DNA of 64,000 bases from CAVVUC01 sp963751395 (GCA_963751395.1 CAVVUC010000001.1:868001-932000); one strand, 5' to 3'. Numbered from the stretch's first letter, positions 53,299 through 62,971 are shown. The notes: generated by a model from the letters alone, not told the origin. Numbers and translations: made by a program.

Positions 53299-54838
53299 TC
53301 AGCCCGGGATCTCCTTGAGCATCTGCGTGTTCGTCGGGAATTTCTTCAAGAAACTCAGCAGGCGCTCGATTGCTTCGCTCGGGCTTGTGACCCGCCAGTC
53401 CGCGGCGGATGACGTTGATTTTGTGGAGCTGGTCGGCGGGCACGAGGAGTTCTTCGCGGCGCGTGCCGGACTTGAAGATATCGACGGCGGGATAGACGCG
53501 CAGGTCGCTGATTTTGCGATCGAGGACGAGCTCCATGTTGCCGGTGCCTTTGAACTCCTGGAAAATGAGTTCGTCCATGCGGCTGCCGGTATCGATGAGC
53601 GCGGTGGCCATGATGGTGAGCGAGCCGGCTTCCTCGGTGTTGCGCGCGGCGGCGAAAAGCTTGCGCGGGATTTCGAGCGCGCGCGCGTCGATGCCGCCGG
53701 ACATGGTGCGCCCGCCGCCGCCCATGGCGTTGTTGAAGGCGCGACCGACGCGGGTGATCGAGTCGAGCAGCACGAAGACGTCCTTGCCGGCTTCGACGAG
53801 GCGCTTGGCGCGCTCGATCGCAAGCTGCGCGATGCGTGTGTGGCTCTTGATGTCGCTGTCGTTCGAGCTGGCCATCATCTCGGCCTCGGGAACGGCACGG
53901 CGGATTTCCGTGACTTCCTCCGGGCGTTCATCGACGAGCAGGATGATCAGCTTGATCTCGGGGTGGTTTTTCACCACGGCGTCGGCGATGTGCTGGAGCA
54001 GCGTCGTCTTGCCGGTGCGCGGCGGAGCGACGATGAGGCCGCGCTGGCCTTTGCCGATCGGCGTCATCATGTCCATGATGCGCGTGGTGAAACGCTCCGG
54101 CACGGTCTCGAGATTGATGCGTTCGAGCGGGCTGACCACGGTGAGTTCGTCGAAGACCGGAAGGTTTGTGGACTTCGCCGGATCGTCGCCGTTGACCTCG
54201 AGCAGGCGGAAAAGCTGCGGGCCGCGGCTGCCGCGCCGGATTTCGCCCTTGATCCACTGGCCATCGCGCAGGCTGTATTTGCGAACGATCTCCGGCGTCA
54301 CGAAAATGTCCTGCGGGTTTTGGACGAAGTTGCGTTTCGGGTCGCGGAGAAAGCCAAAACCTTTGCCGGAGACTTCGACGATTCCCTCGCCGTATTGCGG
54401 TGGTTCGGGAGGACGCGGCGGCGGAGTCGGAAGCGTGACGGACGGCCTTTCGACTCGTGTTTCGGCTGCCGGCCTCGCCTGCTCGCCCGTGGCTCGCGGC
54501 GGCTGCTGAATTTCCGCAGCCGGTTCCGTTGCCAGAGGGGGGTCTTGCAAAGCGGCCACGAAAGGCGGCACTGGCGCTTGTTGCGGAGGGGCTTCTACAG
54601 GAGCGACCGGCGCCGGCTCGCTGGTTGCAATCGCCGGCGAATGCGAGTTGGCGATCGTGGGCATTGCTTCGGCAGAAACGGGCGGTGGATCCATTTTCAC
54701 CGGATCGGATGCCGCGTCAATAGTCGGTTCCACAGGTGCGTTGTCCGGTTGCGGAGCTTTGCGCGTGCGAGGCGCCCTGCGGCGCAGTGGCTTCTTCGGC
54801 TCTTCGAGAATAGGTTGGTTTTCGGTGGGTTCAGTCAT
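53299..54838 (-). CDS. rho: Transcription termination factor Rho, one apparent frameshift
   Basis: About 512 residues after correction. The RNA-binding cold-shock domain starts at GEGIVEVSGKGFGFLRD; the ATPase has LIVAPPRTGKTTLLQH, LLVDERPEEVTEI and FVLLDSITRVGRAFN. Near 53380 there is one extra base after RRGLAGHKP; in the corrected frame the chain ends SEAIERLLSFLKKFP and then TNTQMLKEIPG at 53299, the normal Rho C-terminus, instead of running on to 53222. The N-terminal ~150 residues are Pro/Ala-rich and disordered and replace the usual Rho_N helical domain. Rho is normally essential, so the shift is probably an error. Confidence 0.93.
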
Positions 54839-54899
54839 AACTAGAAATCGTCTCAGGTCGGCAAGGGCGCCGCATTCATCGCGGCGTTGGGTTAAAAAA

Positions 54900-55652
54900 T
54901 CACGCAGTCAGTTTTGCCAGAATCTCCTCCGGCACATCGAAATTCGAATACACGTTTTGCACGTCGTCGTTGTCTTCGAGAGCTTCGCAGAGCCGGATTA
55001 CCCGCCCCGCAACCGCTTCATCAGCGACCGGCACGGTCGTTTCCGGGATATACGTGAGCTTTTGAAATTCGGTCGCGACGGAGGCGTTCTTCAAGGCTTC
55101 AGCCACTGAGTAAAGGTGGTCGTGCGCGGTCGTGATCAAATAGTGATCTTCGTCTGTTGTCAATTCCTCGGCATCCGCTGCGAGGATAATTTCCAAGAGT
55201 TCATTTTCTTCGGCCAGCGAGCGCGCAACTCCGATTTGCCCCTTGCGACGGAACATATACGAGACGCTTCCGCTCATTGCAAGGTTGCCGTTGAATTTTG
55301 TAAAAATAAGGCGCAGGTCGGCTGCGGTGCGATTCTTGTTGTCCGTGGCCGCTTCGATCATGACTGCGACTCCGCCGGGGGCGTAGCCCTCGTAAACGAT
55401 TTCCTCGAAATGCGCGCCCTCCATTTCTCCAGTGCCGCGCTTGATGGCCCGTTCGACATTGTCGTTCGGCATGTTCTGGGCGCGCGCCGCAAGGATCGCG
55501 CTGCGCAGACGCGGATTCATCGAGGGATCGCCGCCGCTCATTTTCGAGGCGACGGTGATCTCTTTGGAAAGCTTGCTGAAGGTCTTTGCGCGTTTGGCGT
55601 CGAGGGGACCTTTGATGTGCTTAACTTTGGACCACTTGCTGTGACCGGCCAT
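54900..55652 (-). CDS. yebC: YebC/PmpR-family protein
   Basis: A 250-residue protein beginning MAGHSKWSKVKHIKGPLDAK, the family signature, then KMSGGDPSMNPRLRSAILAA and YEGYAPGGVAVMIEAATDN. Family members have been described as transcriptional regulators and, more recently, as factors that help ribosomes through proline stretches. The neighbouring Rho has a proline-rich extension, an intriguing but unproven coincidence. No ruvC genes adjoin it as in many genomes. Confidence 0.95.
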   Translation of the reverse strand: MAGHSKWSKVKHIKGPLDAKRAKTFSKLSKEITVASKMSGGDPSMNPRLRSAILAARAQNMPNDNVERAIKRGTGEMEGAHFEEIVYEGYAPGGVAVMIEAATDNKNRTAADLRLIFTKFNGNLAMSGSVSYMFRRKGQIGVARSLAEENELLEIILAADAEELTTDEDHYLITTAHDHLYSVAEALKNASVATEFQKLTYIPETTVPVADEAVAGRVIRLCEALEDNDDVQNVYSNFDVPEEILAKLTA

Positions 55653-55785
55653 ATCCGGGATAAGGGAAATTCAATCAGATGCGCGTCAGCATTCAATTTT
55701 GCGAGGGAGTTTTGTCCGAAATGGACGAACACCGATGACGCGAACTAACAGTGCAAACCCTCACAGAACTTTGCAGGGATGTCAA

Positions 55786-55801
55786 CAGGGGATATTTTTT
55801 C
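55786..55801. repeat. Left target-site duplication of the insertion sequence
   Basis: CAGGGGATATTTTTTC, repeated exactly at 57248-57263, flanking the element. Confidence 0.85.
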
Positions 55802-55854
55802 TGTCGGCGACGGTTCAAAAGTGGAATTCTCGCCGGTTCAAAAGTGGACTATTT

Positions 55855-57105
55855 TCACAAGCTGAAAGCACCTAATACACAGGGCCATACATCTTTTGGC
55901 GGATGCTCGAGGACCCAAAATTTCCGGTTCGGGTGATGTATGATGGCGACCGATTGGCGTGCGGTGGTTGCGATTTCATAATTTTGGCCTTCAAAGTCGA
56001 TGGTCTGGTCATTGTTGACCCGGCGCATTGCGCGGAGGGAAAGGTGGAGATCCAGCAGGCTGGAAGGAGGTGGTGGGCGAAGATGACCCCTGTTTTGCGG
56101 CAGGGCATTTTCCCAGACATCCTGAGGGATCCTGCCGGTGCTGCGTTGGCGAGTGCGGTTCTGGCGGCTGATTTCCATTTGGAGGACTTCATCGGCATGC
56201 TCCCAAGTCTGAACTCTGGCGTGAGCCAGGAGAGTGACGATGCGTTTCTGGAAAGTGCCAAATCGGCGTTCGATCTTGCCTTTGGCCTGGGGAGTCGGAG
56301 CGACAAGGTGAGCTACGCCAAGGCCAAGCAGGGCGCGTTGGAACTCGCTTCTCGGATCGCTATGGTCGTTGGCAGAGCTCGGGCCAAAGAGACTCAATGC
56401 GTCAGTGTAAACAGCGTCTGGCAACCCGTGGATTTCGAAAGCGGCGCGGAGGTGGCAGAAGTGATTCCATGTTGTGTCGGCAGAGACGAAACGTCCGGCA
56501 ACATTGAAGCCGGAATGGTCATCGACGGTGAGCAGAAGGATTTGTTTGACGGCGGCGGGCCACCATTGGTGGATGGAACTGTCGTGCTGATAAAGCTCTC
56601 CGATGTGTGCGCGGCGGAAGCGGCGGCAGGCGCGCTGTTTTCGCGCGACGGCAGGGACGAGGTGGGAGAAGTGCGTTTTGACATGAACTTCAACGCTGGA
56701 TCTCGCCCGCTTGAAGTTGCAGAGGCGGAGAAGTTCGTCAGCCACGAGTTGGTAGTTGGGCGGGTTCTGCAAGGGCAGGAAGTCTTGAAGGAATGCCCTG
56801 ACTTTTTCGGGCCAAACGCGGCCATGTCCGCCGCCGCTGGCTTTGGGTTGGCAGGTCCTTCTGCTGCTCAGGTAGTCGCTCCGCAGCTCATAGAGGCGGG
56901 ATTTGCCGATGCCTAAATGTCTGGCGGCCGCAGATGCGTCGAGGTCCCCGTCATTGAAATCGGCAAGGATGCGGAGCACAAAACGCGGCGGCAGGCGGTG
57001 GATGATCTGTTTCTTTTCAAGGCAGGAAGATGGTGTGTAATGCGCAGAGAGCGCGATCAAAGAAAGCTGACATGCTTCCGCCTCGGGAGGGGAGGGCCGC
57101 CGCAT
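55855..57105 (-). CDS. DDE (rve-type) transposase
   Basis: A 416-residue transposase. The N-terminal helix-turn-helix region includes DASAAARHLGIGKSRLYELR. The RNase H-like core has the first Asp in ELYQHDSSIHQWW with a second cluster LTVDDHSGF, an Asp in VYTDALSLFG, and the Glu in KGKIERRFGTFQ, giving a DDE triad as in IS481/ISNCY-type enzymes. The start codon at 57105 lies inside the 3' arm of a strong hairpin. The gene appears intact, so the element may be active. Confidence 0.88.
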   Translation of the reverse strand: MRRPSPPEAEACQLSLIALSAHYTPSSCLEKKQIIHRLPPRFVLRILADFNDGDLDASAAARHLGIGKSRLYELRSDYLSSRRTCQPKASGGGHGRVWPEKVRAFLQDFLPLQNPPNYQLVADELLRLCNFKRARSSVEVHVKTHFSHLVPAVARKQRACRRFRRAHIGELYQHDSSIHQWWPAAVKQILLLTVDDHSGFNVAGRFVSADTTWNHFCHLRAAFEIHGLPDAVYTDALSLFGPSSANDHSDPRSEFQRALLGLGVAHLVAPTPQAKGKIERRFGTFQKRIVTLLAHARVQTWEHADEVLQMEISRQNRTRQRSTGRIPQDVWENALPQNRGHLRPPPPSSLLDLHLSLRAMRRVNNDQTIDFEGQNYEIATTARQSVAIIHHPNRKFWVLEHPPKDVWPCVLGAFSL

Positions 57106-57168
57106 AAATGCAGGCTCTCCGTCGGCCTCCGCTCCGCTCCGGCCTCCTCCGAGCCTGCATTTATGCGG
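57100..57168 (-). promoter_or_regulatory. Hairpin enclosing the transposase start codon
   Basis: CCGCATAAATGCAGGCTC (57100-57117) is perfectly inverted at 57151-57168. In the minus-strand transcript the ATG at 57105 is inside the 3' arm and a GGAGG-like purine stretch is in the loop. Such a structure would hide the start codon. Confidence 0.7.
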
Positions 57169-57247
57169 GAGTCAACTTGAATATGCACCCCAAAGTGAGA
57201 ATTCCACTTTTGAACCGTCTCAGTCCACTTTTGAACAGGCCCCGACA

Positions 57248-57263
57248 CAGGGGATATTTTTTC
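57248..57263. repeat. Right target-site duplication of the insertion sequence
   Basis: CAGGGGATATTTTTTC, an exact copy of 55786-55801. Confidence 0.85.
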
Positions 57264-57400
57264 TGTCTCTCGAAATGCAAGCATCGGTTTCCGCGGTGCG
57301 CTTCTTGCAACAGCCTGGCGGTTGATATACGATTGGCCTTTCAATGATCTCAAAGAATTTTTCGACTGCGCCAGAGATGCCCTACATTTTGAAGAGCGCG

Positions 57401-58144
57401 ATGCTTCAATCAGGCCGGCGTGCTTTTCTGCTCGCACTTGCGGCGATGATGCTTGGCGCTTGCGGCCCGAGTCCCCTGGACGAAAACAAGCGTCTGTCAG
57501 CCGAACTGGAAAAAACGAAAAAGGAACTGGAGGAGTTGCGAACCGGGAAGCCGGCGGATCAACTCATGCGCGATGCGAATGAAAGTTTTGCGAAGGGTGA
57601 TTATTCCAAGGCAAAACTTACGTGTGAGCGCCTGATCGCCAATTCCCCGGAGTCGCCCGTTGCTCGCGATGCAGCGGCCCTTTTGTCAAAGATTCAGGAG
57701 AAACTGACCCAGGCGCCAACCACTCCAGAGCTCGACCTTACGATCAATGAACTCTGGACTCAGAGAAGCGAGGACAATCGTTACAGGGCAAAGCAAAGGC
57801 TGGACGCCAAGCTGATGCGGGTCACGGGTTCAGTGGAAGACATCTCGGAGAGATCGTGTTCGATTACCGGCGCGAGGAGTCCGATCGGGCCTGTGAACTT
57901 GACAGTGAACCTGAGCGACTCCTACGCGATCAAGATTCAAGCCGGCTTGGTTTTTGTCGAGAGGGGGACGCAGGTTTCGGCGCAGGGCAGGTTTAGTTTT
58001 GACAAAATGTCGTTGAGCGACGCGGTTTTCGTGGACCGCTCCACAGGGCGCATCCTTCTTTCCGACGATTTGAAAGAGCTTTCGAGAGCGGGCGATCCCA
58101 CCCTTCGGCCTGCTGTCAAAAAATCAGCGGAAAAGCCGGAGTGA
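57401..58144 (+). CDS. Lipoprotein with TPR-like and OB-like regions
   Basis: A 247-residue protein from the ATG at 57401; an earlier in-frame ATG at 57344 would put ~19 residues before the signal. The lipobox LALAAMMLGACG predicts lipid attachment at the Cys. Next come a coiled coil (ENKRLSAELEKTKKELEELR), a tetratricopeptide-like helix pair (about 70-115), and a beta-rich C-terminal domain (MRVTGSVEDISE ... VSAQGRFSF) that resembles an OB-type fold. It precedes the TPR protein by about 115 bases. Function unknown. Confidence 0.75.
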   Translation: MLQSGRRAFLLALAAMMLGACGPSPLDENKRLSAELEKTKKELEELRTGKPADQLMRDANESFAKGDYSKAKLTCERLIANSPESPVARDAAALLSKIQEKLTQAPTTPELDLTINELWTQRSEDNRYRAKQRLDAKLMRVTGSVEDISERSCSITGARSPIGPVNLTVNLSDSYAIKIQAGLVFVERGTQVSAQGRFSFDKMSLSDAVFVDRSTGRILLSDDLKELSRAGDPTLRPAVKKSAEKPE

Positions 58145-58259
58145 ACTCACTCGAGGTGCTGGGAAGAAACGCTATCGAAGGCGGTATTGGTTGACTTTCC
58201 GGCTGCTTCTGACGACATAAGCTGAATCTCCAATCTGGAGCGATTCACAAGCACGTTAT

Positions 58260-60083
58260 ATGGCTATAGAAACCATCTCCCCGAATAGAGTTAAAGCTAA
58301 AGGAAAACGCAGCCGCAAGTTCTGGACAATCCTGGTTGCGGGGGCGCTGCTCGTGGTGATCGCGGTGGCGCTTGGCATCTACTTTTATCCGAAGATTCAA
58401 CAAAAGCGCCTCTTAAGAAATGCCCGGATCGCCCTCGACAAAAAGGAATATGCGGCGTCCGCCTTGTTTGCGCGAAGAGCCGCTCAGGCAAATCCCAGGA
58501 GTGTCGATGCGAATCGATTCATGGCCGATTTGGCGGAGATGGCCAAGTCGCCGGAAGCGATCTACTGGCGCAGGAGGGTGACGAAATTGGAGCCGGGGGT
58601 TTTGGAAAACCATATCGCGTTTGCGAGAGCGGCCCTCCAAAACAACAAGCTCGATGTGGCGCAAGAGGCGGTTAATGGCGTGCCTGAATCGGCAAGAAAA
58701 GGAGCCGTTTACCATGGTCTGGCTGCAAATGTTGCTTTGGCTGCAAACAACCCAAAAGAAGCCGAATCGCATTTTGTCGAGGCGCTGGCGCTAGAGCCAG
58801 CAAATGAAGCTTATCAATTGGATCTCGCGGCACTGCGCATCGCTTCATCAGACCCGGCAGCCCAAAACCAGGCCAGAGCGACGCTGGAGAAACTGCTTTC
58901 CAACCCAGCCTTGCGCACTGCTGCGCTGCGTTTGTTGATTCAGGACTCAATCAACAGCCGGGACTGGGACAAGGCTGTTGCGCGTGGTCGTGAACTGGGA
59001 GGTTCTCCCGATGCGACTTTTGATAACAAGCTGGTGAACCTCACGCTTCTCAATCGCCTGAAGCACCGCGACTTTACCTCTTATCTGACCAAATTGCAGG
59101 AGGAAGCCGCTGCTGATCCGCAAAGGCTGTTCGCTTTGATTCGCTGGATGAACACCAACGGTTTTGCCCTCCTTGCGGTCGAGTGGTCCAAGCATCTCCC
59201 AGCCGAGTTGTTATCGACCATGCCGGTACCGATGGCGCTGGCTCAGGCTTATGTGACGATCGGGGATTGGGCGGGGTTGAGTCCGATCATCGGCAATGAA
59301 ACCACGGCGGGGGGCAGGAAGTCAGGGGCTGGCGCGCCGGATAATCAAAAACCGCCTCCCGACTGGGCCGATTTCGATTTTATGCGCCATGCCTTGCGCG
59401 CCCGTGCGCTCCGCGACCGTGGTTCCCTTGATGAATCTCGCGTTGAGTGGAGTGCTGCGGTGCAATCTGCGTCCGCCCGCCCGGAATCGCTCGCAACATT
59501 GCAGCGCCTCGCAATTGACTTCAAGTGGGAGAACGAGGCCATCGATATTCTCTGGATGATCGCCCGAGGACCGACCAGTAACAAAGAGGCTCTGAGTGTT
59601 CTCCTCAAACACTACGCAAAAATGCAGTCAACACGCGACCTGCTTCGGGTTGCTGCGCGCTGGTATCAAATCGATCCGTCGGACTCACTGAACAAAAACA
59701 ATTTAGCCAGCTACTACATGCTGCTGGAAGAGAACACCGCTCAAGGCATCAAGCTGGCAGAGGATTTGCACAAGGCCGAGCCGGAAAATCCGGTGTTCTC
59801 CTCGACCTGGGCGTATGCGCTTCACCTTCAGGGGCGGAGCGAGGAGGCTGTGAAACTCATGAAATCCCTCGGCGAGGACGTCTTGCAGCAACCCGAATAC
59901 GCGGTCTATTACGGCGTGATACTCGCCGGGGCCGGCAAAGCGAACGAAGCCAAGAGATATCTTGAGCTTGCCAGAAAGCCCTCCCTGCTGCCCGAAGAGA
60001 AAAAGCTTGTGGAATCCGCCCTGCAGAAACCAAGCGTTGCGGGAAGCTCAGCCGGCTCCTCCGGCGGAAAAACGAAAAACTAG
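58260..60083 (+). CDS. Membrane-anchored TPR protein
   Basis: A 607-residue protein with one N-terminal membrane helix (FWTILVAGALLVVIAVALGI, residues about 22-42) and at least eight tetratricopeptide-type helical pairs, e.g. ALDKKEYAASALFARRAAQA, EAESHFVEALALEPANEAYQ and ENTAQGIKLAEDLHKAEPEN. The C-terminus is a Gly/Ser-rich tail. Large TPR proteins of this type accompany PEP-CTERM and exopolysaccharide loci, and a PEP-CTERM gene follows. A scaffold role is inferred. Confidence 0.8.
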   Translation: MAIETISPNRVKAKGKRSRKFWTILVAGALLVVIAVALGIYFYPKIQQKRLLRNARIALDKKEYAASALFARRAAQANPRSVDANRFMADLAEMAKSPEAIYWRRRVTKLEPGVLENHIAFARAALQNNKLDVAQEAVNGVPESARKGAVYHGLAANVALAANNPKEAESHFVEALALEPANEAYQLDLAALRIASSDPAAQNQARATLEKLLSNPALRTAALRLLIQDSINSRDWDKAVARGRELGGSPDATFDNKLVNLTLLNRLKHRDFTSYLTKLQEEAAADPQRLFALIRWMNTNGFALLAVEWSKHLPAELLSTMPVPMALAQAYVTIGDWAGLSPIIGNETTAGGRKSGAGAPDNQKPPPDWADFDFMRHALRARALRDRGSLDESRVEWSAAVQSASARPESLATLQRLAIDFKWENEAIDILWMIARGPTSNKEALSVLLKHYAKMQSTRDLLRVAARWYQIDPSDSLNKNNLASYYMLLEENTAQGIKLAEDLHKAEPENPVFSSTWAYALHLQGRSEEAVKLMKSLGEDVLQQPEYAVYYGVILAGAGKANEAKRYLELARKPSLLPEEKKLVESALQKPSVAGSSAGSSGGKTKN

Positions 60084-60429
60084 GACATTGGTAAAAAAAG
60101 CGCTTGACCCCAACACGGGTTCAGTGCGATAAAAGTCGCTGTGAACCGAGGAATTAGAGTGATCGTGGAAAATAAAATGACCTCACAGTCTGAGTTGGGT
60201 GCTTTATCACAATGCCAGCCCCCACGATTTGTAAGATTTAATCCTACGCCTGTTGGGTGCTTTGTCCCACACGTTAATTATCCTTTTACCGTCTTGTCTT
60301 CCGAACGGGGAACCCCCATAATCCGCACATCGTTAGACGCAATTCAGCCGATGAATGTCGGTCAGGATTGAAAGGCGAAAAACGCAGCAGCAAAACAAAA
60401 AACAGAAAAACAACAAGGAAAGAAATAAT
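60084..60429. promoter_or_regulatory. Regulatory spacer before a PEP-CTERM gene
   Basis: About 345 bases with no credible gene. It contains a direct repeat GTTGGGTGCTTT at 60194-60205 and 60252-60263, 58 bases apart centre to centre, of a size suited to tandem activator binding. A purine-rich AAGGAAAG Shine-Dalgarno-like stretch lies just before the ATG at 60430. No sigma-54 consensus was found. Confidence 0.4.
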
Positions 60430-61431
60430 ATGAAAACAACAATCAATATGAAATGGGCGGGAGTTGCTTTTGCGGCAATCGCCTTTGTCGGGCTCTCGCC
60501 TGTGGCGAAAGCGATTCCGTTGAGCTTTGAGAATCCTCCAATCGCGGGGACTCCCTACAACACTGGTAATGTAACCATAAAGTTCTCAGACTTGGATATG
60601 GGGACGGTTTATCCGAACCTCGCCGCTGGCACATACGGCAATGCGGCCAATGTTGCTGCAGGTGTTGTCGCTCTCGACGCGCTGACGTTGCCGGCCAACC
60701 AAGCCGTTGGTTCGCGGGCGGGAAGTCCACTCGGGAATGGTCTGGATGACAGTTGGGGAATTGCGGCTATGGTAGATATATTTACCCCTGTCAGTGCAAC
60801 CAATCCAGTCTGGAGTCCCGGAAATAAGGGCTATGAGTTGAATGTGGTATTCTACGGTGCTCAGGACTTCGTTACCACCATTGACGCAAATGGAGATCAA
60901 ACTACTTTGTCAGTCGGGCTCCATTCTGATGTATATCGTAATCCCCTCGGCACCTTTGACGCGGTCAAGGCGCTTGGTGGCGCTGGGCGTGGTCTGACGC
61001 AATCTCAATACGCCCTGATCAGTGCGGGAACGCTAGAATTCAGTTTGCTGTCCACGGCAGGTGGCTTGGGTTCAAACGCGCTTGCTGAGTTTCAAGGATT
61101 CTACTCGCCAGGGTTTGGCGGAACCGGTTCCGCATATATGAACGTCGTACAGGGTGTCGGAGCTTCTTGGCAGCAATTTGACACGAATTCAATTGTTAAG
61201 ACTTGGGGTGGTCCGAATGCTGACATGACAATGAACTTCACAACCAGAGGACCGCTAGATTCTGCGAATTCGATTCCAGCAGGTTCCGATTGGCTCCTTT
61301 CGAGTGAAGACCCGCTGAAGGGCCAAGTGATTCCTGAGCCAAGCACTGTTTTGGCTGGTATTGCTTGTGCGTTGCCTCTCTTGGGTGCCGGCTATCGCCG
61401 CTGCAAGAAATTGGCTGCTCGCATTGCCTAA
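60430..61431 (+). CDS. PEP-CTERM exported protein
   Basis: A 333-residue protein starting MKTTINMKWAGVAFAAIAFV, a signal peptide ending near PVAKA. The C-terminus has PEPSTVLAGIACALPLLGAG followed by a basic YRRCKK tail, the exosortase sorting signal. The mature domain (FENPPIAGTPYNTGNVTIKF near its start) is beta-rich and of unknown fold. The start at 60430 is preferred over an upstream in-frame ATG at 60355 because the Lys/Gln/Asn-rich leader does not belong to a signal peptide. Confidence 0.9.
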   Translation: MKTTINMKWAGVAFAAIAFVGLSPVAKAIPLSFENPPIAGTPYNTGNVTIKFSDLDMGTVYPNLAAGTYGNAANVAAGVVALDALTLPANQAVGSRAGSPLGNGLDDSWGIAAMVDIFTPVSATNPVWSPGNKGYELNVVFYGAQDFVTTIDANGDQTTLSVGLHSDVYRNPLGTFDAVKALGGAGRGLTQSQYALISAGTLEFSLLSTAGGLGSNALAEFQGFYSPGFGGTGSAYMNVVQGVGASWQQFDTNSIVKTWGGPNADMTMNFTTRGPLDSANSIPAGSDWLLSSEDPLKGQVIPEPSTVLAGIACALPLLGAGYRRCKKLAARIA

Positions 61432-61462
61432 GCAAACAGCAGATAACTGAAACATCAAAATT

Positions 61463-61503
61463 CACCCCGCTCGTTGAAAAACGGGTGGGGTGTTTTCTTT
61501 TTC
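61463..61503 (+). terminator. Rho-independent terminator
   Basis: CACCCCGCTCGTT and AACGGGTGGGGTG form a long stem with a 4-base loop, followed by TTTTCTTTTT. It ends the PEP-CTERM gene and lies between convergent genes, so it may also act on the opposite strand. Confidence 0.88.
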
Positions 61504-61522
61504 GGATTGCTGGTATCCGGTT

Positions 61523-62971
61523 TTAGGAGTCGAGATACTGGTTCTTTCGCTCAAAATCGTGATGCATCCCGAATGGGAAGTCGGCATAAGCAAATACCTT
61601 GACCGGCATTTCCACACGGGTGTGATCGACCACTTCACGGGATAACTTGACCTCGATTTCTTTTGTAAATGGCACTCCCTCTTTAAGCTGAAAGAGGGCT
61701 CCACAGCTCCGGTTTTCACGGTTCATTCGGAAGTTGCCGGTCAGGGATGAAGCAAGATGGTGATCCGCATACAAGGCTTCCTTGACCTGTTCGGGGTAGA
61801 TGATCCGGCCGGAGACCGCCTCAAAGCCTTTACATTTTCCCCAAATCAGGGCGACTGGCAGTCGAAGGGGGGGGATGAGGTCTGCATGGCCGGCATCTGC
61901 GAGCAACTGCGCCAGATCGGCGTGTGAAATAAGCTGTGCACGATCGCCAGTGTTGTAGCGGATGATTGGAATCCGGCGTTCCAGGTCCAGAATCGTTACC
62001 ACGAGTTCCTTTCGCGTGGAATCGACTTGGTGCGTCTCAAGAAAAACCTTCGTCGGGTAGTATTGCATTACGTTGGGACAGAAAGCGTTCTCCCCGCCGC
62101 AAAGAGCCTCACGGAAACGGGAGTCCTTCTGCGCCAGTCTACGAATTTGAATGGTATGCCAGTTTTCACTACAGATACTGACGGATATTTCCGACAGCCC
62201 ATAATTCACCACCAACAATCCGGAATTCGGGTCGGTCAGATTCATTCCAAGCAGCGAGGCAAGGTAGGTTCTGAAATTCTCTGCGACATATTCCGCTCCG
62301 GTGATGATGTGAACGCGGAGTTTCGCCCAATCAATTGGGGCTGTGTGCGCAGCACCTCCTTCGACAAGGTGTTTTAAAAAAGGATGTTCGCCCAGCAGAA
62401 TAAATTGCTCAAATTCGCCGCCTAGCTTTCTGAGCAAAGCCCAAACAACATCTTCTCGGACGCTGGTTTCTGTGAGGGGTAGGGTTCGTGTATGTACACG
62501 GACCCCCATTGGCAGACAGTTGATGAGGAGTGTCTTGCGATCCAAGGCCGAGAACGCCTGCTGTAGGGCAAATTCAAGGAAGAGAGACGCCTGTTTTTGT
62601 TCCCTTCGCGTCTCGACTCCGTAGGAAAAAAATCCGGTTTGCCCTGAACTGGAGTAGAAGGAGGCAATCCCATCAAGCGTGCTACCGGAACAGATTTCCC
62701 TCAAGTCGCTGCCAAACCAACTCTTCTTGGTTAAGAGTGGCGCCATTTTCTGGAATGCATCGAGCGAGGTTACTTTTGCAATGGAAATACCCTCTTTTTC
62801 CAGGAGTCGCGTGTATGCAGGAACGGTCTTTGCGGCCTTGCGAAAGACGCGCAATACTCGCTCCTCCATGCCCGACAATAATGTCTCCGAATCGGCCTCT
62901 GCCAACTGCCTGGCCGTGCGGCGGAAACTGCGACGAATCAGAGCCTCCTTCGCGCGGGCGAGAACATTCAT
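61523..62971 (-). CDS. Phenylacetate-CoA-ligase-like adenylate-forming enzyme
   Basis: A 482-residue ANL-type protein of the PaaK/CapK group. Motifs are SSSGQTGFFSYG (phosphate loop; the usual SSGTTG), VNYGLSEISVS (adenine/acyl site) and IPIIRYNTGDRAQLI with the conserved Asp. It activates a carboxylic acid as acyl-AMP, perhaps transferring it to CoA or another acceptor. PaaK-like genes often occur in polysaccharide or natural-product loci. It overlaps no gene but lies 1 base from the amidohydrolase upstream, so both are one transcription unit. The acid is unknown. Confidence 0.8.
   Translation of the reverse strand: MNVLARAKEALIRRSFRRTARQLAEADSETLLSGMEERVLRVFRKAAKTVPAYTRLLEKEGISIAKVTSLDAFQKMAPLLTKKSWFGSDLREICSGSTLDGIASFYSSSGQTGFFSYGVETRREQKQASLFLEFALQQAFSALDRKTLLINCLPMGVRVHTRTLPLTETSVREDVVWALLRKLGGEFEQFILLGEHPFLKHLVEGGAAHTAPIDWAKLRVHIITGAEYVAENFRTYLASLLGMNLTDPNSGLLVVNYGLSEISVSICSENWHTIQIRRLAQKDSRFREALCGGENAFCPNVMQYYPTKVFLETHQVDSTRKELVVTILDLERRIPIIRYNTGDRAQLISHADLAQLLADAGHADLIPPLRLPVALIWGKCKGFEAVSGRIIYPEQVKEALYADHHLASSLTGNFRMNRENRSCGALFQLKEGVPFTKEIEVKLSREVVDHTRVEMPVKVFAYADFPFGMHHDFERKNQYLDS

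Larger units (their letters stand above)
55802..57247 (-). mobile_element. Insertion sequence, 1446 bp, with double-site inverted ends
   Basis: The ends are TGTCGG...CCGACA. Reading inward from each end there are two copies of GTTCAAAAGTGGA: at 55813-55825 and 55836-55848 on the left, and at 57224-57236 and 57203-57215 on the right (inverted). GGTTCAAAAGTGGAATTCTC is perfectly inverted at 55812-55831 and 57197-57216. A 16-base direct repeat flanks the element. One transposase gene fills the interior. Two transposase sites per end and a long duplication are unusual for a one-gene IS. The family is not certain. Confidence 0.88.

Noticed and set aside
60141..60371. A 76-codon open frame upstream of the PEP-CTERM gene
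   Set aside because: No domain, and it lies on the probable promoter region with direct repeats.
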